From the NCBI RefSeq assembly GCF_000379765.1, contig NZ_KB903439.1:98762-162761 (forward strand): a DNA stretch of 64,000 nt, in the 5' to 3' direction. Positions 26,281 through 35,123 of the stretch are shown here, one piece after another. Position numbers and translations under genes: made by a program. This DNA is from Flexithrix dorotheae DSM 6795. Its GTDB lineage: Bacteria; Bacteroidota; Bacteroidia; Cytophagales; Flammeovirgaceae. Numbering within the stretch: position 1 is the first letter of the stretch; every line of letters starts with the position of its first letter. The notes under the pieces are model-generated. The model did not search any database. It was not told the DNA's origin and worked only from the letters and a program-made list of their open reading frames with translations.

Positions 26281-27261
26281 TTAAGACGCTTCCTTGAATG
26301 TATTCAAATTCAGTTCAATCACATATTTCAAACTCCTGTGAGATTTCTCACGTTTGTACCCCTTTATAATACCCAATTTTTCAGCCGTTTCAAAAGCTTT
26401 AATTATAGTAGCTTCTGCCCTGGTTTTTCTATGGGTTCTTAACTTCATAATTTCAATTAGCCTGTTATGAGAATATTCTACAATTGGTTTTTTAGAACAG
26501 TGAATAACCTGATACAGAGATTTAATAAATAATTCTATTCCCACATTTGGCCTGCCGGTATTAATTTCCCTGAGTTTTGCATTCAAGTCTCCGGGTAAAT
26601 TAAAATAAGTATGCTTTTCTTTTTGGTGAATATTAAAGAAAATACCACTTACTGTTAATTTATAAACCTGCTTTTTAGTTCGGTTTTCCTTCATTTCCCA
26701 ATTTTCCACCCCATGAATCTGCAACAAAGGCACAATATCAAATCCACTTACTTTTTTCTCTTTATCCTCATACTGATGAGGAACCAGAAATTCCTTTCGA
26801 TGTAATCTCAATAAGGCATCGTCTACCATCTTTTTCTTCTCCTTACTGTAATTACCATGTTTGGATTTTTTTAATCCAGCATATTCATATAGTGCATCGA
26901 GGGTAAACTCAAAATAAGCCTGATTGGTTTTTTCGAAGAAATACAATTCATTATTTCTAATGGCAAGTTGAGCCAGAGCCAACACGGTGGTGAACATTCT
27001 GATATCACTTCCGGTAAGTTCCTTGGTCACTTTTGCACGTATTCTTGAATCCAGTTTGGACTCTATATCTACCGGAAACTCAACTGCATAGAGGTTTTCA
27101 TCCTTTTTATTAAGTTCAAGGACTTTATCTATTGACCTGTTAATTACAGAGGCATATTCCGGTTTAATTCCCCCATCGTCATCGAATAACCTCAGCTGAG
27201 TTACCTGCTGACCTGTTTCAATTTTTAATAGATTATTGGGATAATTTAAATGTTCAACCAT
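26281..27261 (-). CDS. repB: replication initiator (Rep_3/RepB-like)
   Basis: 326 residues, cytoplasmic, basic. The central and C-terminal parts read as two winged-helix-like modules (about 75-190 and 200-320; e.g. TLDALYEYAGLKKSKHGNYSK and HNRLIEIMKLRTHRKTRAEA), as in iteron-binding initiators of the Rep_3 class. The call rests strongly on context: the gene starts 145 bp from an array of about 15 iterons, and parA-parB lie on the other side. Rep proteins of this type bind iterons as monomers to open the origin and repress their own promoter as dimers. I do not see a perfect family signature, so the subfamily is uncertain. Confidence 0.72.
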   Translation of the reverse strand: MVEHLNYPNNLLKIETGQQVTQLRLFDDDGGIKPEYASVINRSIDKVLELNKKDENLYAVEFPVDIESKLDSRIRAKVTKELTGSDIRMFTTVLALAQLAIRNNELYFFEKTNQAYFEFTLDALYEYAGLKKSKHGNYSKEKKKMVDDALLRLHRKEFLVPHQYEDKEKKVSGFDIVPLLQIHGVENWEMKENRTKKQVYKLTVSGIFFNIHQKEKHTYFNLPGDLNAKLREINTGRPNVGIELFIKSLYQVIHCSKKPIVEYSHNRLIEIMKLRTHRKTRAEATIIKAFETAEKLGIIKGYKREKSHRSLKYVIELNLNTFKEAS

Positions 27262-27405
27262 TTGTTTTTAAGGTTTTTGCCGATCATTAGAATTTTCTCA
27301 TATCAATATTAACTAATATCAGACTTAAAAAAAACATTATGAGTGGTTTAGCCATTAAAGCGGCCTTAAAATCGACCCAAAATTACCCTAACTTTAGTAC
27401 TTTTT

Positions 27406-27797
27406 CAGTCCCCTTTTGGCAGTTTTGCAGTCCTGTTTCGGCATTTTGCAGTCCACTAATGGCACTTTTCAGTCCCCTTTTGGCAGCTTTTTTCAGTCCC
27501 CTTTCGAACATTTGCAGTCCCTTTTTGGCAGTTTTGCAGTCCCCTTTTGGCAAATTGTAATTGTACCTTATGGTATATTTGCAGTCCCCTTTTGGCACAT
27601 CATCTAAAAGAGATTTAGGAAAAATTCTATGACCTTCTGGTAGCTTTTCAGTCCCTTTATGACAGTTTTCAGTCCCCTTATGGCAGGTTTTTTCAGTCCC
27701 CTTTCGGGCAATTAACAGTCCTCTTTTGGCAGGCTTGCAGTCCTGTTATGGCATTTATTCAGTCTCCTTTTGGCACTTTTGCAGTCCTGTTGTGGCA
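27406..27797 (+). repeat. iteron array, ~15 direct repeats
   Basis: The unit CAGTCCCCTTTTGGCA (variants at positions 6-12) starts at 27406, 27428, 27449, 27470, 27494, 27515, 27537, 27582, 27649, 27670, 27694, 27716, 27738, 27760 and 27782. All are in the same direction with 21-24-bp steps, about two helical turns. Two degenerate units ending CCTTATGGTA and CCTTCTGGTA sit at the missing phases near 27560 and 27627. The array is split into an eight-unit and a seven-unit block. Direct, helically phased repeats next to a rep gene are the hallmark of an iteron-controlled origin. Confidence 0.93.
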
Positions 27798-27892
27798 GAG
27801 GACATGTTTATATCTATCTGGTTTACAGTTATTTACGAGTATTTTTCAAAGGGTATAATATAAATAAATTTTAGAATAACTAAAATTAATAA

Positions 27893-27929
27893 AGAGCCTT
27901 CATTTTTTTCGGAAAACCGAAGGCTTTTT
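27893..27929 (+). terminator. hairpin with T-tract upstream of parA
   Basis: GCCTTC (27896-27901) pairs with GAAGGC (27919-27924), with an inner CGG/CCG stem, outer A-T pairs and a following TTTTTAGTTTTTTT. It lies 40 bp before the parA start. It would stop any rightward transcript coming from the iteron array, or act as an attenuator of parAB. Confidence 0.7.
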
Positions 27930-27968
27930 AGTTTTTTTGTAAATCTAAACTTATAAATAATCTTTCAA

Positions 27969-28730
27969 ATGGCCGAAATTATTTCTGTTCTCAATCGAAA
28001 AGGTGGCGTTGGAAAAACCACCACTACCATAAACCTGGGTAAAGCACTTTCCCTGGTTGGAAAAAAAGTGTTGGTGATTGACAATGATGCTCAAGCCAAC
28101 CTTACCGAAGGGCTCGGTGTAGAATTGGAGGAAGGAGACCCCACCATTTATCAGAGTTATAAATTTGGTTCTCCCCTACCCATCATTGAAATCGAAGAAA
28201 ATTTTGATATGGTGCCTTCAGGTAGTGAGCTGGACGCTTACCAAAATGAGATAAATGCGGACATAGCCCGGAATTACAAACTCAAAAAAGCGATTAAGCC
28301 AATCAGGGATAAATATGATTTTATTCTGATTGATTGCCCTCCATCAATTGGAGCTTTTACTGCCAATGCAGTAACCGCCTCTTCCAAGTATTTGATTACT
28401 GCACAGGCTGGAAGTGCTTTCAGTACTACGGGTTTGATTGAAGTGAAAGATATGATTGATAATGATGTGAAGGAGGAGATTAATGAAAATATTGAATGTT
28501 TGGGAATTCTGGTTACCTTTTATCGGCCAAACGTCTCAGCCAGTGAAGCAACCGTACAGCAACTTGCAGAAATGTTTCCGGATGACTTGCTGAAAACCAG
28601 GATCAGGTTTCTGACCAAAATGAGTGAGGCGCCCTTTTTAGGCAGAGATATTTTTAGCCACGCGCCTAATTCCGATGCAGCCAACAATTATGCATCTCTT
28701 GCGATTGAAATTTTAGATAAATACAAATAG
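27969..28730 (+). CDS. parA: ParA partition ATPase
   Basis: 253 residues, the right size for the small (type Ib/Soj-like) ParA class without an N-terminal HTH. The deviant Walker A KGGVGKTT is at 11-18, the A' motif VIDNDAQANLT follows at about 38-48, and the Walker B DFILIDCPPSIG near 120. It binds DNA non-specifically in its ATP form and moves or positions replicon copies together with ParB. parB follows 58 bp downstream in the same direction. The gene has its own short leader after the hairpin at 27893-27929. Confidence 0.95.
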   Translation: MAEIISVLNRKGGVGKTTTTINLGKALSLVGKKVLVIDNDAQANLTEGLGVELEEGDPTIYQSYKFGSPLPIIEIEENFDMVPSGSELDAYQNEINADIARNYKLKKAIKPIRDKYDFILIDCPPSIGAFTANAVTASSKYLITAQAGSAFSTTGLIEVKDMIDNDVKEEINENIECLGILVTFYRPNVSASEATVQQLAEMFPDDLLKTRIRFLTKMSEAPFLGRDIFSHAPNSDAANNYASLAIEILDKYK

Positions 28731-28788
28731 CATAACGAAAGGTTCGAAAGCTGGGACCAATGATATGTGAATGAAATAATCCTCAATT

Positions 28789-29703
28789 ATGGCAAAAAGT
28801 AAGAAAGTAAATACCCTGCTCAGTGGTTATAAAAACACCCACAAATCAACCGGGAACAAAACCACTTTTAAATCGAATTTTCAGAATCACGCTTCACCGG
28901 AAATTGTGATTAATGAAGAACTCCAGTCGTTTATTCCCCCTTTGCAAGACGAGGAAAAACTTACCCTGGAGCAGTCGATTAGGAAAGAAGGGGTACGTGA
29001 AGCCTTACTTTTATGGGAGCATGACAACCAGCGAATTTTGGTGGATGGCCATAACCGATACGAAATTGTAAAAAAGCTGGAAAAGGAAGGTTTAACTGTA
29101 GAGTATGGGGTAAAGCTTCTGGATTTACCCAGTTTTGAAGCAGTAAAAGACTGGATGATTCTGAACCAGTTGGGCAGACGAAACCTGACTTTAGAACAAA
29201 GAAGTTACCTTCGGGGTTTGCGGTATCATAGAGAAAAACAGAAAAAAGGTGGGGACAGAAAATCAATGGGACAAAATGTCCCATTGGGTGAAAGAGTAAG
29301 TGAAACCATTGCCAAGGAATTTAATATTAATGAAAAAACCATCAGACGAGATGGGGAATTTGCAGAAGGACTGGAGAAGATTGGCCTGATCAACCCTACC
29401 CTGAAAAGAGAAATACTGGCAGGAAGAGCTAAAGCTAAAAAGGCCAGCCTCCAGAAATTAGGGAAATTTGAAGGGGAGCTTGGTGTAGAATTCAAATCTG
29501 CGAATGATATTGAATCATTCATTAAAGCCATTGAGGCTCCTGCTCAGGTAGAACCTGTATTGAAAACCTCAGAATTGGAGTTTCAGGAATTAAAGAAAAA
29601 CCTACTTTGGGCAGTGAAAAAAATCAAATTTACGGCTAAGGATAATGATGATCTAGGTCAAATTTTAACTCTCGTGGAAGAGATTCGGAAAGTGAGGGGG
29701 TGA
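28789..29703 (+). CDS. parB: ParB partition protein
   Basis: 304 residues. An N-terminal basic extension of about 40 residues (MAKSKKVNTLLSGYKNTH...) precedes the ParB/Srx domain (ILVDGHNRYEIV, VKDWMILNQLGRRNLTLEQRSYLRGLRYH), an HTH (ETIAKEFNINEKTIRRDGEF) and a helical C-terminus for dimerisation. The typical ParB-family GRRNL loop is present. It would bind centromere (parS) sites of the replicon and stimulate ParA through its N-terminus. It is co-oriented with parA and has a paralogue at 13924 that lacks the extension. I could not identify parS by eye. Confidence 0.93.
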   Translation: MAKSKKVNTLLSGYKNTHKSTGNKTTFKSNFQNHASPEIVINEELQSFIPPLQDEEKLTLEQSIRKEGVREALLLWEHDNQRILVDGHNRYEIVKKLEKEGLTVEYGVKLLDLPSFEAVKDWMILNQLGRRNLTLEQRSYLRGLRYHREKQKKGGDRKSMGQNVPLGERVSETIAKEFNINEKTIRRDGEFAEGLEKIGLINPTLKREILAGRAKAKKASLQKLGKFEGELGVEFKSANDIESFIKAIEAPAQVEPVLKTSELEFQELKKNLLWAVKKIKFTAKDNDDLGQILTLVEEIRKVRG

Positions 29704-29714
29704 TTAGATTAAAA

Positions 29715-30323
29715 ATGAAAACATCTATTACATTTCTAGTTTTCCTAATTATCCTGATATTTTGCAGTAAACAAAATGAAACAAATGCTCAACAACCTAA
29801 GCTCATTCTCATTGAAGAATTGAAAGGTGAAATTACCAAAGATGGTGCAGGAGAAATAAAGATTGGTAATTCCATGTCTGAGACTGTAAAGAGGTTAGAT
29901 AAGTTTGTTGTTAAGAAGAATGCTTTCAATGGCTTTGATGTTTTTGAAGAAGGAAAACTTGCCATTTCATTTTGGGTAAAAAATCAAGAGGATACAATAG
30001 GTTTTATCAAAATCTTTTCTGAAAAGTATAAAACAAAAAAGGGATTAAAGGTTGGTATAAGTTTAAATGAACTTAAACAACTAAGAAATGACTTTTTACT
30101 AAATTTTGATGAGATGGATTATCGGGAGTATTTTGCTCCACCTGAACTTTAGATATATCGAGATCAAAAACCAGAACAGCTTTGCCTTTTCTATTTTGAT
30201 TCAAAGGGAGATCATTTGATTGGTGCTAATTATGAATTAGATGAAACGGGAAACCAATTGATAACATCTGAATTTACCAGAGATGGTAAAATAGATTATG
30301 TGTTAATTTATTTATGGAAATAA
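29715..30323 (+). pseudogene. secreted protein gene split by an in-frame amber codon
   Basis: From the ATG at 29715 the frame encodes a signal-bearing protein (MKTSITFLVFLIILIFC...TNAQQ) that stops at a TAG at 30150-30152 after 145 codons. The same frame continues without interruption for 56 more sense codons (IYRDQKPEQLCLFYFDSKGD...) to a TAA at 30321-30323. The continuation has ordinary protein composition and no start of its own. A full-length gene of about 200 residues broken by one nonsense mutation is the simplest reading; programmed readthrough is the alternative. The N-terminal product (29715-30152) may still be made. It overlaps the parB stop region closely but is probably not part of the partition system. 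The function is unknown. Confidence 0.65.
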
Positions 30324-30328
30324 GGAGA

Positions 30329-30428
30329 GTCAGGTTCCTATTTTCCTGACAGGATCTTCGTCAGAGACCTCGCGTTCATGGGCCCTAGTAGTACAAAAGA
30401 CGCAGGGTCGCGAAAATGCAGACCCTGC
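30329..30428. repeat. GC-richer patch with two hairpins
   Basis: GTCAGG (30329-30334) pairs with CCTGAC (30345-30350), and GCAGGGTC (30402-30409) pairs exactly with GACCCTGC (30421-30428). The ~100-bp stretch is clearly richer in G+C than its surroundings (CCTCGCG, GGGCCC) and holds no ORF. It resembles REP-type palindromic debris rather than a classical terminator, because no T-tract follows. Confidence 0.5.
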
Positions 30429-30618
30429 TAATACCTTCCTAGACTACTTTTTCTATTCCTTCGAGTTTGTAAAGAGACTCTACGATTAAAATTACCAACC
30501 ATTTCAAAATAAATTAACTTTTTATTATTCACATCCATTAACAAGTAGAACAATATTTGCTAGCCTTTATATCTTTGTACCACTAACAAACATTTAGAAA
30601 ATTAACTGAAGCTGTTGC

Positions 30619-31374
30619 ATGCAAAATATTTACTTATTGTTGCTGTTTTTTTGCTTTACTCCTTTTTTAGGGTTTGGCCAGCATATATTTTTATACAACG
30701 AGAAAGTTGAAATCCAATCACGGGCAAAGGCGGCAATTGATGAATATCAGTTGTTACTGAATACCATTACCAACAAATCAATTTTAAGTATAGAAGCTAA
30801 AAATATCATTCAGAATAGCTATAAAAACAATAATGTACAGCAGCTTTTTCTGAATAAAAATGTACTTGTGGAAAGTCCATTCCATCCTTCTGAAAATATT
30901 GAAGTTTCCCGCTACCTCCAGGATTTTAATCTCTTTGTAGAAAAGAAAACGTATGCCCTTTTTGAATTTAAAAACATTCGAATTTCCGAAATCAGGCAGA
31001 GTGATTATCCCTATCTCCTTATTTTTTACGATATAGAATTTGTAGGTAAATTCAATGGAGAGTTTTTTCCCGAAACTTTTAGCCGGGTGGCTGAATTTCG
31101 AATTGAAACCAATGAGAAAAACAGGCTTGATGTACTAATGGTAAACCTGCGTGATGATAAGTTTGAAAATTACCAGGCCAGCCTGAAAACTCATCCGGTA
31201 GATTCTCTTGGTAATTTTAACGCTCTTAGAAGCCAGGAGGAGGATGAACTTTATACGGGCATGAATCAGGATCAGTTTGCCTCCCATGAAAATAAAAGAA
31301 AAACATTTTTTGGAGCGATTTCTTTAGCCGCTGCTGTGGGCGTATTAATTTTTTTAATTACAAAAACTAACTAG
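30619..31374 (+). CDS. secreted/membrane protein of unknown function, first gene of surface operon
   Basis: 251 residues. A signal peptide (MQNIYLLLLFFCFTPFLGFG) is followed by an alpha/beta domain, and a single C-terminal hydrophobic segment (FFGAISLAAAVGVLIFLITKTN) could anchor it in a membrane. No motif is recognised. It lies 32 bp before the large T9SS protein and probably starts the operon. A TATCTTTG at 30570-30577 matches the -7 promoter consensus, though no well-spaced TTG was found. Confidence 0.7.
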   Translation: MQNIYLLLLFFCFTPFLGFGQHIFLYNEKVEIQSRAKAAIDEYQLLLNTITNKSILSIEAKNIIQNSYKNNNVQQLFLNKNVLVESPFHPSENIEVSRYLQDFNLFVEKKTYALFEFKNIRISEIRQSDYPYLLIFYDIEFVGKFNGEFFPETFSRVAEFRIETNEKNRLDVLMVNLRDDKFENYQASLKTHPVDSLGNFNALRSQEEDELYTGMNQDQFASHENKRKTFFGAISLAAAVGVLIFLITKTN

Positions 31375-31406
31375 TGTAAAGAAGCAAAACTCTATTCAAC
31401 TTGTTT

Positions 31407-34373
31407 ATGAAAATTTTAATATTACTATTGTTTTTTTTACCTAGATTTCAACTGATGGCCCAGCAAAATGAAGATTTGGTTTTGTACCAATCTCCATCTG
31501 AAAAAATTGAAATCTTATCCCTTGGTGAGGAAATTTGTATTGCCAATTGTCCATCAGGTACAGCCCCTCCTAACAAAGCCCAATATCAGCTTGATTATTT
31601 CCGGGTTTCAGAAAAGGTTGCGGTATATCTCGATGCTTTAGTTCCTAACAACAGGGGAGGAGGGCGCATTCTGGTTACGGATGTAAAGGCAGGAGATCTT
31701 CAGGATACCCAGCTAATATTCTATCCGCAGGCCGTGGGAAATTTTGAGTTGGAGGAAAGAAGGAAAGTGGAGGAAAGAACGCAGGGTCCAAGAGGGCAAC
31801 TCACCATAACTGAGGTGTCTGATCAATCTTTGGGAAAGTTCAATTTGTTTGTGTTGGACTTTTCCTGGACTAACCTCCTTGAAATTTCTTCTCATTGTTT
31901 TCGGCAGCAAAAGCAAATCGATTTACATGAATTTCTAAGTAGTGATTTTCGATCCCATGGAAATGTGACCTTTTTTTTAAATGACAATAAGATTTCCAAC
32001 CTGTTGGAATTGGGAAATTTAGCAGAAGGAAAGCAAACAGTTAAAGCCAAAGGAGAATTTGATAATGGAGAAAAGGAAATTTCTTTCGAAATTAATGTAC
32101 AGGGAGTAGATGAGTTTAGCTTTGATCTACCGGGCTTTGCCTGCAAAGGAAAAGGAAATCTGGATTTGAAAAATTTTATTGATGTGGAGGGAGGTAGTTT
32201 TTCATCTGTACCTGATGTTTTGACAGGAGCTTCTGGATTTGCAGTGAATGAACTGCCTGTAGGGGATTATGAAATTACCTTCATCCTTGAAAATGAAATT
32301 GGTTGTCAAAGATCCCAGACCAAAACGATCAGTATTTATAACCAGCCGGTATTCGATTTTTTACCACCTTCGGTAATTTGTAATGATCAACAGGAAATTA
32401 ATTTATTCGATTTCATTTCCGGAGATACAACCGGAAATTTTTTACTGGATGGAAGTATAATCGTCAATGGAAAATGGGATATTTCGGATTTTCAGGAAGG
32501 AAAATTCGAACTGACTTATCAGGTTTCGAACACCTCTTGTGTGGAAGAAAAAGTAAAAACAATTGAGGTAAAACCAGGAGTAAAAGTGGATCCGGGAACA
32601 ACACTTGAATTGTGTGCTGATTTGGGAATAGTCAATTTGAATGAAGTAAATGGAGATCATTCTCCAACCGGAGGAATTTGGTCGGCTGATGCTGCAAATA
32701 TCGAAAATCAAAAAATCAACTTAGCCACACTTGATTTTGGGGATAATCCTGTGAAAGAGATCGAACTCACGTATAGTGTGGAAAATGAAAATGGTTGTAC
32801 GAGTTCAGGAACCAAATTACTTACTGTTTTTCAAACACCTCCAAAACCAGAAGTAACTTATACCAGTGTCTGTGAACAGGATCAGACCACACTTACCATT
32901 GAAAATTATAATCCTAAATTTTCCTATCAATGGTATGAAGGAGAAAAGTTATTGACAAATGCGAATGGTAAAGTTTATACCTCAGGAATTTTGGATCATA
33001 CTACTGTCTTTAAGGTACTGGTTTCCAATCCCTTAAATGATAAATGTAAGATTGAAGAAGAAGTAGAAGTAGAACTTACACCATTATCTGGTAAACCAGA
33101 AGTAGAATCAATGGTTAGATGCGGAGGTGGAATTGTTAATTTTACGGCTTCAGGTGTGGTGGGAACCGATTTTTACAAATGGTATCAGCAGGGTATCTGG
33201 TTAAATGAGGGTGAAAATGGAATAGAATTTTCTGCGGAAATTCAACAAACTTCCAAATTTGAAGTTGCTGCCGTGGTGAATGGTTGTGAGGGAGAAAGGG
33301 AAGAAGTGACTGCTTATGTCATCCCTATTCCCGAAAAACCGGATTTGGAAACGGCCATTAGATGTGGAGAAGGGCGTGTTCAATTGGTATTTCCAGAGGA
33401 AACGCCTTTCCGTAAATACAGATGGTACAAAACTCAGGAGGGAGGCAATTTACTGCATGAGGGAACAAGTTACCAGCCAGGCCCAGCTGAAGGTCCGGAC
33501 TTTTTTGTATCTGCGGTGGATTTACTGGAAGTCCCAGAGTTGAACCAGGAAATAGCATGTGAAAGTCCACGGGTAAAATTGAACTATGAAATAAGACCAG
33601 CTCCTGAAAAACCGAAAATTGTAAGCAATGGAAAATTATTCTGTGCCGGAGATTTAGTTGAATTAATGGCTGAGGGAAATCTGGAAAACAATCAATTCAG
33701 GTGGTACAATGAAATTACAGATGAAGTATTGGGGGAAGGCAAAACTTACGCATTTGAGGCTGAGGAAAATTTAATTGTAGGCTGTGTGGCTATTGGAGAA
33801 AATTTGTGCGAGTCTGTTCGGGAAACGGTGGAGATTAAAATAGCAGAATTGCCTGAAAGTATCATTCCTTCCAATTTCAAAACTGCCCAATATGAACCGG
33901 TTCAGTTTTCAGTAGAAGATACTGAAGGAACCACCTGGTTTTGGGATTTTGGTGATGGCCAGACCTCCGGGCTTCAAGACCCCGTGATTGCCTATTACGA
34001 ACCCGGGAATTTTAAAGTGATTTTGCAGGTGGCTAATCTCTCCGGTTGTTCTGATACCCTCACCACCACGATTACGGTGGGTGAAGTAGATCAGGGTGTA
34101 GTACTTGGAGGGAATTTAGAGGAAATCTATGAAGAGGAGATTTCAGTTTTTCCCAACCCCTTTTCTACTATTCTAAAAATTGGAAATGAAAAAACGCATT
34201 TCGAAAGCATTAGAATTTGGAATGTGACAGGGGAGGAGATTTTCAAAAAAGAAGGGGCTGATCAGTTATCTATTCCCACTTTGAACTGGGGAAAGGGCAT
34301 CTACTTGCTAGAGCTAAAATATGGCAACGTAGGGAAAGGTCATACTCAAATTCTGAAACTAGTTAAGCAATAA
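31407..34373 (+). CDS. T9SS-exported protein with Ig-like and PKD domains
   Basis: 988 residues from the ATG at 31407; the TTG at 31401 is less likely. The signal peptide ends near LMAQQ. The middle holds repeated Ig-like modules, each opening with a PxKPxxxxxxxC pattern (about residues 477, 561, 641 and 732) and a central Trp-Tyr strand. A PKD domain (about 824-891) has the WFWDFGDGQTSG signature, and a C-terminal type A T9SS sorting domain (about 910-988) has VFPNPF, IRIWNVTGEE and GIYLLELK. The protein would be exported through the outer membrane by T9SS and anchored or released, like adhesins and gliding proteins. It is followed 5 bp later by the lipoprotein gene. Confidence 0.88.
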   Translation: MKILILLLFFLPRFQLMAQQNEDLVLYQSPSEKIEILSLGEEICIANCPSGTAPPNKAQYQLDYFRVSEKVAVYLDALVPNNRGGGRILVTDVKAGDLQDTQLIFYPQAVGNFELEERRKVEERTQGPRGQLTITEVSDQSLGKFNLFVLDFSWTNLLEISSHCFRQQKQIDLHEFLSSDFRSHGNVTFFLNDNKISNLLELGNLAEGKQTVKAKGEFDNGEKEISFEINVQGVDEFSFDLPGFACKGKGNLDLKNFIDVEGGSFSSVPDVLTGASGFAVNELPVGDYEITFILENEIGCQRSQTKTISIYNQPVFDFLPPSVICNDQQEINLFDFISGDTTGNFLLDGSIIVNGKWDISDFQEGKFELTYQVSNTSCVEEKVKTIEVKPGVKVDPGTTLELCADLGIVNLNEVNGDHSPTGGIWSADAANIENQKINLATLDFGDNPVKEIELTYSVENENGCTSSGTKLLTVFQTPPKPEVTYTSVCEQDQTTLTIENYNPKFSYQWYEGEKLLTNANGKVYTSGILDHTTVFKVLVSNPLNDKCKIEEEVEVELTPLSGKPEVESMVRCGGGIVNFTASGVVGTDFYKWYQQGIWLNEGENGIEFSAEIQQTSKFEVAAVVNGCEGEREEVTAYVIPIPEKPDLETAIRCGEGRVQLVFPEETPFRKYRWYKTQEGGNLLHEGTSYQPGPAEGPDFFVSAVDLLEVPELNQEIACESPRVKLNYEIRPAPEKPKIVSNGKLFCAGDLVELMAEGNLENNQFRWYNEITDEVLGEGKTYAFEAEENLIVGCVAIGENLCESVRETVEIKIAELPESIIPSNFKTAQYEPVQFSVEDTEGTTWFWDFGDGQTSGLQDPVIAYYEPGNFKVILQVANLSGCSDTLTTTITVGEVDQGVVLGGNLEEIYEEEISVFPNPFSTILKIGNEKTHFESIRIWNVTGEEIFKKEGADQLSIPTLNWGKGIYLLELKYGNVGKGHTQILKLVKQ

Positions 34374-34378
34374 TTGAG

Positions 34379-35119
34379 ATGAAAATAAATATTGAAAACC
34401 GATTTTTAGAAACAACCTTCCTTTGTCTTGTTTTCATGGGAATATTATCCTGCGAAGAAAGGTGGGAAAAAGACGAATTGGAAAATAGCCCTCCCAGCCT
34501 TGTTTTAAAGCAAAATAACCAACAATACTGGCTGGACTACTCCGACACTATGAAAATGTCTCAAAAGGCGGGAAAATCGCATTATAGCATCAATTTGAAG
34601 CCGGTTGATGACAATTTATCCGGGGTGGGGTTTGAAATTGTCTCGGGAAAGGGGAAAATTACCCAGAAAGACCAGTTGTTTGCTACCACCGAAGGCTCGC
34701 TTGCGCTGGAGGATTCAATTGTTCAAATTAGGTACATTCCGGAAAGTATAGGGAAACATGAAATTTTGTTCAAAGCGCATGATGTATTGGGGGAAGAAGC
34801 CAGCTTAATGTTAAATCTTGAAGTGTTCGCCAATCAACCTCCGGTAGCCGGATTTTCATTAAATTTCAAAGGGGCATTTGCCGATAATCCCGGACATTAT
34901 GAACTGGATGGTTCTGCTTCTTTCGATCAGGATAAAAAATGGGGTGGAGAAGTGAGTTTGTATGAATTTTCCATCGGTGATTTCCAAATAGAAACGCCTC
35001 AGTCAAAAGTGGATTTTTTCTTTCAAAAGGAAGGCAACTACGAAATAAAACTTCGTGTGATGGATAATGATGGAGATTGGTCGGAAGAAATCAGTGATTT
35101 TTATGAGGTTAAATTTTAA
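34379..35119 (+). CDS. lipoprotein with PKD-like domains
   Basis: 246 residues. The lipobox GILSC gives an N-terminal lipid anchor. The rest looks like two beta-sandwich domains; the second (about 150-246, starting NQPPVAGFSLNF and containing DGSASFDQD and LRVMDNDGDWS) is PKD-like. The gene starts 5 bp after the T9SS protein and ends 4 bp before the beta-barrel gene, so it is translationally linked to both. It may form the surface partner between the exported Ig/PKD protein and the outer-membrane barrel (inference). Confidence 0.78.
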   Translation: MKINIENRFLETTFLCLVFMGILSCEERWEKDELENSPPSLVLKQNNQQYWLDYSDTMKMSQKAGKSHYSINLKPVDDNLSGVGFEIVSGKGKITQKDQLFATTEGSLALEDSIVQIRYIPESIGKHEILFKAHDVLGEEASLMLNLEVFANQPPVAGFSLNFKGAFADNPGHYELDGSASFDQDKKWGGEVSLYEFSIGDFQIETPQSKVDFFFQKEGNYEIKLRVMDNDGDWSEEISDFYEVKF

Positions 35120-35123
35120 GGAG

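Larger units (their letters stand above)
27262..27968. other. replication origin region (oriV) between rep and parA
   Basis: A 707-bp non-coding region flanked by rep (leftward) and parAB (rightward). It contains the rep promoter side (27262-27405), the iteron array (27406-27797), an AT-rich stretch (about 27800-27895) suitable for duplex unwinding, and a hairpin with a T-tract (27893-27929) before parA. No DnaA box of TTATCCACA form was seen. The small frames that cross the array are products of the repeat sequence. Confidence 0.8.

Noticed and set aside
27339..27607. Small ORFs of 63-73 codons crossing the first iteron block on both strands
   Set aside because: Their repetitive composition (for example repeated FGSF/SPFG-type peptides) is a direct translation of the iterons; no start signal or conserved protein character.
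28730..28790. tRNA-like GGTTCGAAA string between parA and parB
   Set aside because: No cloverleaf can be drawn around it; the match is a short chance sequence.
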